Origin: Rickettsia typhi
GTDB lineage: Bacteria > Pseudomonadota > Alphaproteobacteria > Rickettsiales > UBA1997
Direction of reading: 5' to 3'
Assembly (NCBI GenBank): GCA_945861125.1
Contig: CAMASZ010000007.1
Coordinates: 1-18,666, forward strand
Length of the DNA stretch: 18,666 bases
Positions 1-6,575 of this stretch are shown piece by piece. Each line of letters begins with the position of its first letter. Positions within the stretch are counted from its first letter, which is position 1. The notes beneath the pieces are model-generated. The model worked only from the letters and a program-made list of their open reading frames with translations. It had not been told where the DNA came from and ran no database searches. The translations under genes and the position numbers were made by a program.

Positions 1-395
1 CAGAAATTATGGCCATAAATAAAAAATATCCTATAGAAGATTTAATGGCTTCATGTCATAAGTATAATAAAGAAAATCCACAAAAAAAACTAACTTTTGA
101 ATATGTAATGTTAGAAAATATAAATGATAATAATGAAAATGCGCTTGAATTAGTAAAGCTTATAAAAAAATATAATTTAGAGGTTAAGGTGAATTTAATA
201 CCATTTAATTCTTGGCAATCTTGTGGTTATAAAGCTTCTTCAAAAAATAGAATAATTTCTTTTCAAAATATTCTTAAGAGAAATAAAATATTTGCAACAA
301 TAAGAAAAACTAGAGGTGATGATGTCCTTGCAGCTTGTGGTCAATTAAAGTCAGATTCAAAAAGAATATTCAAAAATGATTCAAATCTTAGCTAA
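1..395 (+). CDS. rlmN: RlmN, dual-specificity 23S rRNA (A2503-C2) / tRNA methyltransferase, C-terminal fragment
   Basis: This is the C-terminal third of the radical-SAM methyltransferase RlmN, which methylates C2 of A2503 in 23S rRNA and of A37 in some tRNAs. The reading frame is open to the left window edge and codes for Glu-Ile directly before the first visible ATG at position 9. That ATG is therefore internal and the true start lies outside the window. Visible family motifs are KYPIEDL, LTFEYVML, VKVNLIPFN, and near the end RKTRGDDVLAACGQL. The Cys of AACGQL, encoded at 336-338, corresponds to the methyl-carrying cysteine (C355 in E. coli RlmN). The fragment ends with TAA and the family's usual C-terminus is complete. 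A 79-bp spacer separates it from the prepilin-like gene on the same strand. I see no strong terminator in that spacer, so read-through is possible. Confidence 0.93.
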   Translation, partial: EIMAINKKYPIEDLMASCHKYNKENPQKKLTFEYVMLENINDNNENALELVKLIKKYNLEVKVNLIPFNSWQSCGYKASSKNRIISFQNILKRNKIFATIRKTRGDDVLAACGQLKSDSKRIFKNDSNLS

Positions 396-474
396 CATTA
401 AAATTTAATTTACTATAATTTGATTTATTGATAAAAATTTCACACTATCTCTCGTACTTATAAAATAAATTAAT

Positions 475-1422
475 ATGAAGAATTTTAAAAAAGCTTTTTC
501 TTTGATTGAACTTTCGATTGTAATTTTAATAATAGGAATTTTAGTTGCTGGCGTTACTCAATCGTCTCGATTAATAAAGCAAATGCGACTCGCCACTGCA
601 ATTCAAATTACCAATAGCTCTGGAATGGAATCAATTCCCGATATGGTAATGTGGTTAGAGACAACTAAAGATTTCGCTTTTGCAACCGGAACTAACGCTA
701 GCTTTAATTTTTTAACTAATACATATACCGATATTGATCGCCCTTCTGATCAAGGTAGAATTGGTAGATGGAATGATATTGTGGCTAGAAATAATCAATC
801 TAAAAATAGTGCAATTCAAAATAACTTATCTAGACAGCCTAAATATATTGAAAGTGGAATTAATAACCTGCCATCACTACATTTTGATGCCACAACTTCG
901 CAGGCAGTTTGTATGCACAGTCCGGTAAACATTGATCGTGTTTTGGTGCCGAATCTATCAATGTTTATAGTTTACATATGGACTACAATTGATACTGGAA
1001 CTACTCAAAAATTATGGGGAGCTGATAATGGTGGCTGGGATCGTCAAGCAATATTTAGTTCTCCATTTGGCGGAGTTTCTAATGGTGGATCTGCTACTGC
1101 TATTACCAATTTCCAAAATCGAAATGTAGGTCAAATTTTCTCATATATTTCAAAAGTTGGGGTTACAAATGGATCAACTGCTTATATCAATGCATCTTCT
1201 TCACCTGTTACTTTCACCGAATCAAACTCAAGCGTTGGTTATCCAGCTATTACAATACCCGGCAATAACAATCAATCAAATGGGGTAACTTTAGACGGGA
1301 TTTGCAGTGAAAATACAAATGTAATAATCGGAGAATTTATTTTATTTGATCGTGCCTTAAAAGCAGAAGAAAGATCTTCGGTTGAAAAATATCTATCCAA
1401 AAAATGGGGTATAAAAATTTAA
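475..1422 (+). CDS. Prepilin-type N-terminal cleavage/methylation protein with C-terminal LamG/concanavalin-like domain
   Basis: The 315-residue protein starts with a class III (type IV prepilin) signal: a short basic leader of about 7 residues, then [19 protein letters not shown]. Cleavage would fall after Ala7, leaving Phe at +1 and the conserved Glu at mature position 5 (Glu12). The usual Gly at -1 is replaced by Ala. After about residue 50 the protein resembles LamG/concanavalin-type jelly-roll domains. It has MVMWLE, a GRIGRWNDI segment, [18 protein letters not shown], and a C-terminus [20 protein letters not shown] followed by YLSKKWGI, which is typical of that fold. The likely role is an exported, inner-membrane-anchored pseudopilin-like protein with a carbohydrate- or protein-binding head. 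That function is inferred. No pilus assembly gene lies in the window. There is no Shine-Dalgarno; a possible weak promoter is TTGATT (420-425), 17 bp, CACTAT (443-448). Its stop overlaps the dnaJ stop on the other strand. Confidence 0.83.
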   Translation: MKNFKKAFSLIELSIVILIIGILVAGVTQSSRLIKQMRLATAIQITNSSGMESIPDMVMWLETTKDFAFATGTNASFNFLTNTYTDIDRPSDQGRIGRWNDIVARNNQSKNSAIQNNLSRQPKYIESGINNLPSLHFDATTSQAVCMHSPVNIDRVLVPNLSMFIVYIWTTIDTGTTQKLWGADNGGWDRQAIFSSPFGGVSNGGSATAITNFQNRNVGQIFSYISKVGVTNGSTAYINASSSPVTFTESNSSVGYPAITIPGNNNQSNGVTLDGICSENTNVIIGEFILFDRALKAEERSSVEKYLSKKWGIKI

Positions 1423-2549
1423 TTAAAAAAGTCTCCGACTTTTTTAAAGAAACTTTCTGATTTTGGATTGCTTTTTTTGTCTTGCAGTAAGATATCCAGC
1501 TTTTGTAAAAGTTCACGTTCTTCTGTTGAAAGTTTAACCGGTGTTTCAATATTTATTTTTACAAACATATCGCCCCTTCTTCCCCCTGAATTTATAATGC
1601 TCATTCCTTTAGATTTTAAGCGGATTTGATCACCACTTTGTGAGCCTTCTGGTATTTGTAATTTGGTTTTTGTGCCATCAAGAGTTGGTATTTCTATTGA
1701 TCCCCCAAGTGCTGCAGTTGTGAATCTTACTGGCATTTCGAAGTAAATATTGTCATCCCTGCGAATGAAGAATTGATGTTTACGAATTGAAATAAAAACA
1801 TATAGATCGCCAGATGGACCGCCCAAAACTCCGGCCTCCCCTTCTCCAGCAAGACGAATACGACTCCCCTCCTCAACTCCAGCAGGAATTTTAACCGTAA
1901 GACTTTTTTCTTTATTTACTCTTCCTTCACCATTACATTTTTTACAAGGGTTTTTAATAATTTGGCCAGTTCCGTGGCAAGTGGTACAAGTTCTTTCAAC
2001 TATGAAAAAACCCTGTTGCATACGAACTTTTCCAGATCCATTACAAGCATGACAGGTTGAAGGTTTTTCGTTATTTTGCGATCCACTGCCATGACAGCTA
2101 TCACAAACAACCGGTATAGCAAAAGATATTGTCTCATTGCATCCACGAAAAGCCTCTTCAAGAGAAATTTCAAGATTGTATCTAACATCCGAACCTCTTT
2201 GTGAAGCGCTTCTTTTTTTACCAGAGCGCTTACCTGAACCCATTTCTCCAAATATATCACTAAAATTACTAAAAATGTCATTAAAATCAAAGCCATCAAA
2301 ACCTTGCGATCCAAATCCGCCTTGACCTTGTGCCTGATGACCATATCGATCATAAGCAGCTCTCTTATCATCATCCTTTAATACTTCGTAAGCTTCAGTG
2401 GCTTCTTTAAATTTTGCTTCAGCTTCCTTATTTCCTGGATTGCGATCAGGATGGTATTGCATAGCAAGTTTTCTATAGGCTTTTTTTATATCTTCTGCGG
2501 AAGTATTTTTTGATACACCCAATATTTCGTAGTAGTCTCTTTTATTCAT
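1419..2549 (-). CDS. dnaJ: Chaperone protein DnaJ (Hsp40)
   Basis: Full-length (376 aa) type I DnaJ, the cytoplasmic co-chaperone that delivers unfolded clients to DnaK and stimulates its ATPase. The J domain covers about residues 1-70 and carries the HPD triad at 33-35. A Gly/Phe-rich linker follows at about 75-105. The zinc-finger region contains four CxxCxGxG repeats at C149/C152, C166/C169, C188/C191 and C202/C205, so both zinc sites are intact. The two C-terminal substrate-binding beta domains and the dimerization end follow to residue 376. The ATG start matches the family N-terminus ([10 protein letters not shown]). No Shine-Dalgarno is seen in the A/T-rich leader. The usual partner dnaK is not adjacent: the upstream neighbour is a divergent oxidoreductase. 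The gene converges on the prepilin-like gene with a 3-bp overlap of stop codons. Confidence 0.98.
   Translation of the reverse strand: MNKRDYYEILGVSKNTSAEDIKKAYRKLAMQYHPDRNPGNKEAEAKFKEATEAYEVLKDDDKRAAYDRYGHQAQGQGGFGSQGFDGFDFNDIFSNFSDIFGEMGSGKRSGKKRSASQRGSDVRYNLEISLEEAFRGCNETISFAIPVVCDSCHGSGSQNNEKPSTCHACNGSGKVRMQQGFFIVERTCTTCHGTGQIIKNPCKKCNGEGRVNKEKSLTVKIPAGVEEGSRIRLAGEGEAGVLGGPSGDLYVFISIRKHQFFIRRDDNIYFEMPVRFTTAALGGSIEIPTLDGTKTKLQIPEGSQSGDQIRLKSKGMSIINSGGRRGDMFVKINIETPVKLSTEERELLQKLDILLQDKKSNPKSESFFKKVGDFFN
1425..1445 (+). terminator. Symmetric hairpin with A- and T-tracts just after the prepilin-like gene
   Basis: AAAAAAGTC (1425-1433), loop TCC, GACTTTTTT (1437-1445) form a perfect 9-bp stem with a 3-nt loop, starting 3 nt after the prepilin-like stop. 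The T-tract on the right suits an intrinsic terminator for the plus strand, and the A-tract on the left gives the same shape on the minus strand. It lies wholly inside the last codons of dnaJ. Only three pairs are G-C, so the stem is weak and the call is tentative. Confidence 0.42.
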
Positions 2550-2736
2550 TTTAAATTTTTTTATTTGTTACGATAGCGCATATAATTTTTTTAATATAGT
2601 AATTGAAAAAAAATTAATATTTAACAAAATAATAAAACAACTATAATTTTATAATAATATAATTAAAAATTATAGGTTTCCAATACCGCAAGACTATTTT
2701 TTTTAATATTTTATTTAAAAGTTTTTTCATACCAAG
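2550..2736. promoter_or_regulatory. Divergent promoter region between dnaJ and the quinone oxidoreductase
   Basis: This 187-bp spacer is very AT-rich and has no open frame of note. On the plus strand a perfect -10 box, TATAAT at 2642-2647, is preceded by TTTAAC at 2620-2625 with a 16-bp spacer, which could serve the oxidoreductase gene. On the minus strand a perfect TATAAT (2669-2674) lies about 120 bp upstream of dnaJ but has no good -35 at the normal distance. Such boxes arise easily by chance in DNA this AT-rich. I see neither a CIRCE operator nor a correctly spaced heat-shock promoter. Confidence 0.3.
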
Positions 2737-3705
2737 ATGCAAGCATTTGTAATTTCTAACCACGGATCATCTTCTAATCTAAAATTGAAAAATATTGACG
2801 ATCCAAAGCCTAAAAAAAATGAAGTAATTATCAAGCATAGCGCTATTGGAATAAATTTTTTTGATATTTTATTTCGCAAGGGTCAATATAAAATTCTTGA
2901 TTTTCCTGCGGTTCTTGGTTTGGAAGCTTGTGGAATAATTACCGAAATAGGTGAAGGAGTTGTTGATTTTAAAGTTGGCGATCGTGTTGCTTATGCCACC
3001 GGAGGATTCGGTGCTTATGCAGAAAAAAGAGCAATTAAGCAAAATCATCTGATAATTTGTCCACCAGATCTTTCCGATGATCAAATTGTTGCAACTTTAT
3101 TTAAAGGATTAACTGCGCATAGTCTTTTGCATAGAGTTTGTATAGCAACAAGAACAAATAGAATATTAATTCATTCCGTTGCTGGTGGTGTTGGTCATAT
3201 TTTATGTCAGTGGGCAAAATATCTTGGTATTGAGATAATAGGAACCGTTGGCTCTGAAGAAAAAATTTCTTATGCTACCACTTTTGGATGTAATTATGTC
3301 ATAAATTATAGAAATAAAAATTTTGTAGATGAGGTAGCAAAAATAACTAATAATCAAGGAGTTGGATTAGTTTATGATTCAGTTGGTAAGGATACTTTAA
3401 ATAAATCGATCGATTGTCTTTGGCCAATGGGAATGTGTATAAATTATGGAGATTCTTCTGGTTTTGTTGAAAATTTTGATGTTAATAAATTATTTTCTAA
3501 TTCACTTTACTTAACAAGGCCATCGATGATTCTTTATAAATCAATAAGAGCTGAATTATCAATGTCAGCTAGTGAAGTTTTCGCTGCGGTTAGAAAGGGA
3601 ATTATTAAACCAAAAATCAATATATACAGCTTTAATGATCTTCACAAGGCCCATGATGATTTAGAGTCTAGAAAAACCACTGGTTCATTAATATTAAAAT
3701 TTTAA
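2737..3705 (+). CDS. Zinc-independent medium-chain dehydrogenase/reductase, NADPH:quinone oxidoreductase (QOR) family
   Basis: A 322-residue soluble oxidoreductase of the QOR branch of the MDR superfamily, which normally reduces quinones or enone-type substrates with NADPH. The N-terminal GroES-like domain (about 1-120) contains INFFDILFRKG and PAVLGLEACG. It continues with a VGDRVAY segment and GGFGAYAE. The Rossmann domain begins near residue 140 with the nucleotide-binding loop AGGVG at 149-153. The C-terminus KTTGSLILKF is the family's standard ending. The catalytic zinc ligands of true alcohol dehydrogenases are not apparent, which supports the zinc-free QOR branch. ATG at 2737 fits the family start (MQAFVIS), although no Shine-Dalgarno precedes it. 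The gene is transcribed alone, divergent from dnaJ and ending 20 bp from the convergent outer-membrane protein gene. The exact substrate cannot be read from sequence. Confidence 0.9.
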   Translation: MQAFVISNHGSSSNLKLKNIDDPKPKKNEVIIKHSAIGINFFDILFRKGQYKILDFPAVLGLEACGIITEIGEGVVDFKVGDRVAYATGGFGAYAEKRAIKQNHLIICPPDLSDDQIVATLFKGLTAHSLLHRVCIATRTNRILIHSVAGGVGHILCQWAKYLGIEIIGTVGSEEKISYATTFGCNYVINYRNKNFVDEVAKITNNQGVGLVYDSVGKDTLNKSIDCLWPMGMCINYGDSSGFVENFDVNKLFSNSLYLTRPSMILYKSIRAELSMSASEVFAAVRKGIIKPKINIYSFNDLHKAHDDLESRKTTGSLILKF

Positions 3706-3725
3706 AGATTGGATTTGGTATAATT

Positions 3726-4508
3726 TTAATTTAAAAAGAAAACCATACCAAAAAAAACATCCTTTCTTACTTGATTATTAAATTGACCATTCTCTCGATA
3801 ACGCCTTCTTTCAAATTCATGTCGTATTTCAAAAGATAAATTATTGTTAAGAGTATAAAATAAACTAGTTTTGATAATATTGTCCAAAGACGATCGATCT
3901 ATAAACCAGTAAGTTCTGCTTACTAGATTGATTTTTTCTGAAAATTTATTATTAAAACGCGATGTTATAACAAAATCTATACCATTATCAAGCTCTTTGA
4001 CTTGCCGATAACTTATGCTAGTGTCAAATTCCAATTTTTCATCAAGCATTATTCTGCCAACGCCTATAGCTGTCCTTCTGTCGTAATAATAGCTGGATAA
4101 CTCATCGTAAATTAGGCGATTATAAATTAATATGTAGTTGCCATATCCATCAAATCTATATTTGTTTGCAAAATAAATATCATACAATTTTGATTTTTCT
4201 TCTTTAAACTTTTTATTTTTGCCAGAACCCATGTCAGCATATTCATGCCTATATAAAAAATTTAAATCATGAATATATTTCCAGCTATGATAGCTATGTA
4301 AAAAATTAATTTTATAAGTAGTTGAATTGTAATCTGATGAGTAGTTACCGGTAGCGGAGAGATAATTTTTGGCAATATTATTTTTATAGAAGGCTCTAGA
4401 TCTTATCGAAGCAATTTTCTCGCGGTTAGTTTTGGTTTCTATGGCCCTTGATTTGTTAATAAATAGTATATTTATTAATAAGAAAAGACCTGTGAATATC
4501 TTTTTCAT
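3726..4508 (-). CDS. Putative outer-membrane beta-barrel protein, YdiY/DUF481-like
   Basis: A 260-residue protein with a clear Sec signal peptide: basic start MKK, hydrophobic core to about residue 18, and a probable signal peptidase site after SRA (residue 22). The mature part is made of alternating, aromatic-rich segments with beta-hairpin turns. Examples are LSATGNYSSDYNSTTYKINF and WKYIHDLNFLYRHEY, then LYDIYFANKYRF and YGNYILIYNRLIYDE. The last strand is VFFGMVFFLN. The order of strands and length resemble the DUF481 (YdiY-like) outer-membrane family. That assignment rests on pattern memory, not alignment. The chain ends in Asn rather than the usual terminal Phe, though an FF pair lies just before it. 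It is probably co-transcribed with the small membrane protein gene 38 bp upstream. Its function is unknown; an OM channel or envelope structural role is a guess. Confidence 0.68.
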   Translation of the reverse strand: MKKIFTGLFLLINILFINKSRAIETKTNREKIASIRSRAFYKNNIAKNYLSATGNYSSDYNSTTYKINFLHSYHSWKYIHDLNFLYRHEYADMGSGKNKKFKEEKSKLYDIYFANKYRFDGYGNYILIYNRLIYDELSSYYYDRRTAIGVGRIMLDEKLEFDTSISYRQVKELDNGIDFVITSRFNNKFSEKINLVSRTYWFIDRSSLDNIIKTSLFYTLNNNLSFEIRHEFERRRYRENGQFNNQVRKDVFFGMVFFLN

Positions 4509-4546
4509 TTTTTATAGTGGTGTTATAAAAATTCTTCTGAGAAAAA

Positions 4547-4822
4547 TTATCTAACTATTTCTGTTGAATCTTGAGAAGAATCTTCTTCAAAATTAGTTCC
4601 ATTTTCGTTTAGTTTTGAATCTTGATCGTTATATTTGGAATTATTCTCAATTTGATCATCAATTTTTTCATTAGAGAGATCCGGAAGTTCAACTTCCTGA
4701 TCTTCCTTTGATTCATATAGCCAGCTTGCATGCTCTTTAACTGAGTCGGAATATTTAACTCCAGCAAAGAATGATACAACTAGTAATATAAAGAACACAA
4801 TAAATTCGACTGATTTTAGCAT
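4547..4822 (-). CDS. Small single-pass membrane protein with acidic tail, unknown function
   Basis: A 91-residue protein that I do not recognise. Residues about 6-23 form one hydrophobic segment (EFIVFFILLVVSFFAGVKYS). The rest, about 65 residues, is highly polar and rich in Asp, Glu, Asn, Gln and Ser, with low complexity and probably disordered. It could be an uncleaved signal anchor with the tail in the periplasm. Topology is not certain because positive charges flank both ends of the helix. I call it real because it has an ATG start and codon composition like its neighbours. It also fills the gap between two minus-strand genes, 38 bp upstream of the outer-membrane protein gene and in the same direction. 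A perfect -10 box (TATAAT on the minus strand, 4885-4890) lies 63 bp upstream, with only a poorly spaced -35. Confidence 0.55.
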   Translation of the reverse strand: MLKSVEFIVFFILLVVSFFAGVKYSDSVKEHASWLYESKEDQEVELPDLSNEKIDDQIENNSKYNDQDSKLNENGTNFEEDSSQDSTEIVR

Positions 4823-4920
4823 AATTTTTATATTTATTTTTTTCTCATGTGCAGTAGTGCAAGCGTCGTTTTACGACAGACCTAATTATAACGGCACTGT
4901 CGCAAATCAAGATTTATCAA
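4821..4920 (+). pseudogene. Possible remnant of a short secreted peptide with a beta/gamma-crystallin-like motif
   Basis: Within the spacer between the E2 gene and the small membrane protein gene, one plus-strand frame reads IIFIFIFFSCAVVQA (4821-4865), shaped like a signal peptide ending in a VQA cleavage site. It is followed by SFYDRPNYNGTVANQDL (4866-4916). The second part matches the first Greek-key signature of beta/gamma-crystallins, aromatic-x4-aromatic-x-Gly (Tyr at 4872, Tyr at 4887, Gly at 4893). No ATG, GTG or TTG precedes the hydrophobic part: the codon at its head is ATA at 4821. After 4920 the frame turns into AT-driven Lys/Ile/Leu/Phe residues and runs antisense into the E2 gene. 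I read this as a possible decayed gene. Chance similarity is a serious alternative because T-rich DNA always encodes hydrophobic residues. Confidence 0.22.
4856..4902 (-). repeat. Nested, mutually exclusive inverted repeats in the leader of the small membrane protein gene
   Basis: In a local patch with more G and C than its surroundings there are three exact inverted repeats. GTCGT (4865-4869) pairs with ACGAC (4873-4877) around a 3-nt loop. CGACAG (4874-4879) pairs with CTGTCG (4897-4902) around a 17-nt loop that holds the minus-strand TATAAT. AGTGC (4856-4860) pairs with GCACT (4894-4898) around both. The first and second share 4874-4877 and cannot form together. This may be an RNA switch or a protein-binding palindrome upstream of the 91-residue protein gene, or a by-product of a decayed gene. 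Confidence 0.35.
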
Positions 4921-4974
4921 GGAAAATAAAATTTCTAATCTTAAAAATACTCCAACTATATAAACTATTTTTTA

Positions 4975-6261
4975 TTAAATTATATTCAAGATTGGATTTT
5001 CTATATAATGCCTTAAAGCTTTTAAAAACTCAGCTCCAACCGCTCCATCAACTGAACGATGATCTGAAGAAAGAGTAACGTTCATCATGTGAGCAATTTT
5101 TATTTGACCATGTTCCACAATTGGTTTTTCTACTGCTCTTGCAACCGCAAGAATACAGCTTTGCGGTGGATTTATAATTGCTGAAAAATTATCAATTCCA
5201 TACATTCCAAGATTAGAAATGCTAAATGAACCACCTTGGAACTCTTCTAAAGCAAGATTACCTTCGCGAGCTTTTTTTACTAGTTGCTTGGTTTCAATTG
5301 ATATTGCCTGAACTGATTTTTGATCTGCATTTCTTATAATTGGCGTAATTAATCCACCATCAATTGCAACTGCCATAGCAATATCAATATTATTGTAAAT
5401 TAATATGGCGTCATCATACCATGAAGAATTTGCTTCTGGCACTTGTTTTAAAGCCATAGACGTGGCTTTAATTATCAAGTCATTAACCGATATTTTGTAT
5501 GTTGGATTGTCACTTTCGTCACGTGGCGCAACTTCATTTATTGCGGATCTCAACTCAAGAAGTTTATCGATTTTAAATTCACACGATAAATAAAAATGTG
5601 GTACATTTTGTTTTGATTCAAGTAGTCTTTTAGCAATAATTTTTCTTATATTATTGTTCTTTAAAATATTGAATTCCTGCGGATTTCGCTTAACAATACC
5701 ATTTCTTGAAATATTAGAACCACCTTTAATAAAATCTAATATATCATCCTTGATTATTCTTCCTTTTGGTCCGCTTCCACTTATTTGTGAAAGCTGAATA
5801 TTTTCTTCCCTAGCTATTCTTTTTGCTAGCGGACTAGCCTTTATAGATTGCGAGTCTGTTGGTTCTTTAATTTGACTATTTTCTTGAATTAAATTTGATT
5901 GATTATTATGGTGAATTGCAGTTGGTTGCGATTTTTTATTTTCAATATTATTTGTATTATTTTGTGTTTTTTCTGTACCCGCCTTAATTGAATATCCATC
6001 CAGCAGTTTTTTATCTTCTCCATTCTCAAGTAGTAAAGCAATACAACTATTAACCGCAACATTTTCTGTTCCTTCGGTTACTAGTATTTTGGCTAGTATA
6101 CCCTCATCAACCGCCTCAACTTCCATTGTTGCTTTATCAGTTTCGATTTCGGCAATGACTTCACCAGCTTTAATTTTTTCACCTTCTTTTTTTATCCATT
6201 TTGCAAGATTGCCTTCTTTCATTGTTGGCGAAAGAGCGGGCATTAATATTTCAATTGGCAT
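4975..6261 (-). CDS. pdhC: Pyruvate dehydrogenase complex E2, dihydrolipoamide acetyltransferase
   Basis: A 428-residue E2 component that transfers acetyl groups from E1 to CoA and forms the core of the pyruvate dehydrogenase complex in the cytoplasm. One lipoyl domain spans about residues 1-80, with the lipoylated lysine at K43 in ETDKATMEVEA. A low-complexity Gln/Asn/Ser-rich linker follows (about 95-140). Next comes the peripheral subunit-binding domain (about 142-180: ASPLAKRIAREENI, ISGSGPKGRIIKDDI). The catalytic acetyltransferase domain extends from about 200 to the end with the HxxxDG motif at H401-D405. The short single-lipoyl layout matches alphaproteobacterial PdhC and the N-terminus (PIEILMPALSPTM) fixes the ATG start. 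E1 and E3 genes are not in the window, so the E2 gene stands apart from its partners. No Shine-Dalgarno is visible. Confidence 0.97.
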   Translation of the reverse strand: MPIEILMPALSPTMKEGNLAKWIKKEGEKIKAGEVIAEIETDKATMEVEAVDEGILAKILVTEGTENVAVNSCIALLLENGEDKKLLDGYSIKAGTEKTQNNTNNIENKKSQPTAIHHNNQSNLIQENSQIKEPTDSQSIKASPLAKRIAREENIQLSQISGSGPKGRIIKDDILDFIKGGSNISRNGIVKRNPQEFNILKNNNIRKIIAKRLLESKQNVPHFYLSCEFKIDKLLELRSAINEVAPRDESDNPTYKISVNDLIIKATSMALKQVPEANSSWYDDAILIYNNIDIAMAVAIDGGLITPIIRNADQKSVQAISIETKQLVKKAREGNLALEEFQGGSFSISNLGMYGIDNFSAIINPPQSCILAVARAVEKPIVEHGQIKIAHMMNVTLSSDHRSVDGAVGAEFLKALRHYIENPILNII

Positions 6262-6575
6262 TATAAAAAATTATTAATAATTTAAGTATCGAATATAAAT
6301 AATATTATCTCAACTCGAAAGCAAATTGTTTTAATTTAAGCAATCTGATACCATTTCAACTTAAAAATACACGATCTCTTTAGTCAATATAACTTCGTGT
6401 TTTTGGCTAAAATTATTAAAAGTCTCGGGTAGCCTGTATGCAACCTTATTTTCAAAAATTTTATCCTAAAAATTTGTTATATTAAATGGTATAATTTTAC
6501 TTCAGATTAAAAATTTTTGCGAGTTTTTAAGTAGCTTTGGTATACTATTTTTAGAATATTGAAAAGTCTATAAAT
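6262..6575. other. 314-bp noncoding region between the E2 gene and the permease gene, with inverted repeats
   Basis: No convincing gene is seen. ATACCATTT (6348-6356) and AAATGGTAT (6484-6492) form an exact 9-bp inverted repeat bounding 145 bp. Inside it, ACACGA (6369-6374) and TCGTGT (6395-6400) make a stem with a 20-nt loop, flanked by A- and T-tracts, which could end minus-strand transcription from the rpoC-permease unit. A short G/C-richer island lies at 6422-6446. The part next to the E2 start must hold that gene's promoter; on the minus strand a TTGCTT then 17 bp then TATTTA arrangement is present but weak. Nothing here looks like a tRNA or a known small RNA. Confidence 0.35.

Noticed and set aside
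2669..2692. Heat-shock (sigma-32) type promoter for dnaJ on the minus strand: CTTG, 12 bp, CCTATAAT
   Set aside because: The distance between the two boxes is several bases shorter than known sigma-32 promoters allow, so only the -10 box is credible.
3714..3752. TTTGGTAT/ATACCAAA stem as a terminator between the convergent oxidoreductase and outer-membrane protein genes
   Set aside because: The stem is exact (8 bp) but has a 23-nt loop, few G-C pairs and no T-tract after it on either strand.
4857..5078. 73-codon plus-strand frame starting at GTG 4857 taken as a complete gene
   Set aside because: Its second half is antisense to the conserved end of the E2 gene, and the GTG falls inside what would be a signal peptide. 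Only the 4821-4920 part is worth considering, as a remnant.
6488..6499. 12-bp direct repeat GGTATAATTTTA also at 3717-3728, as a dispersed element
   Set aside because: Its first 11 bases also occur inside rpoB near 15390, and such AT-rich words recur by chance in this composition. No longer similarity surrounds the copies.
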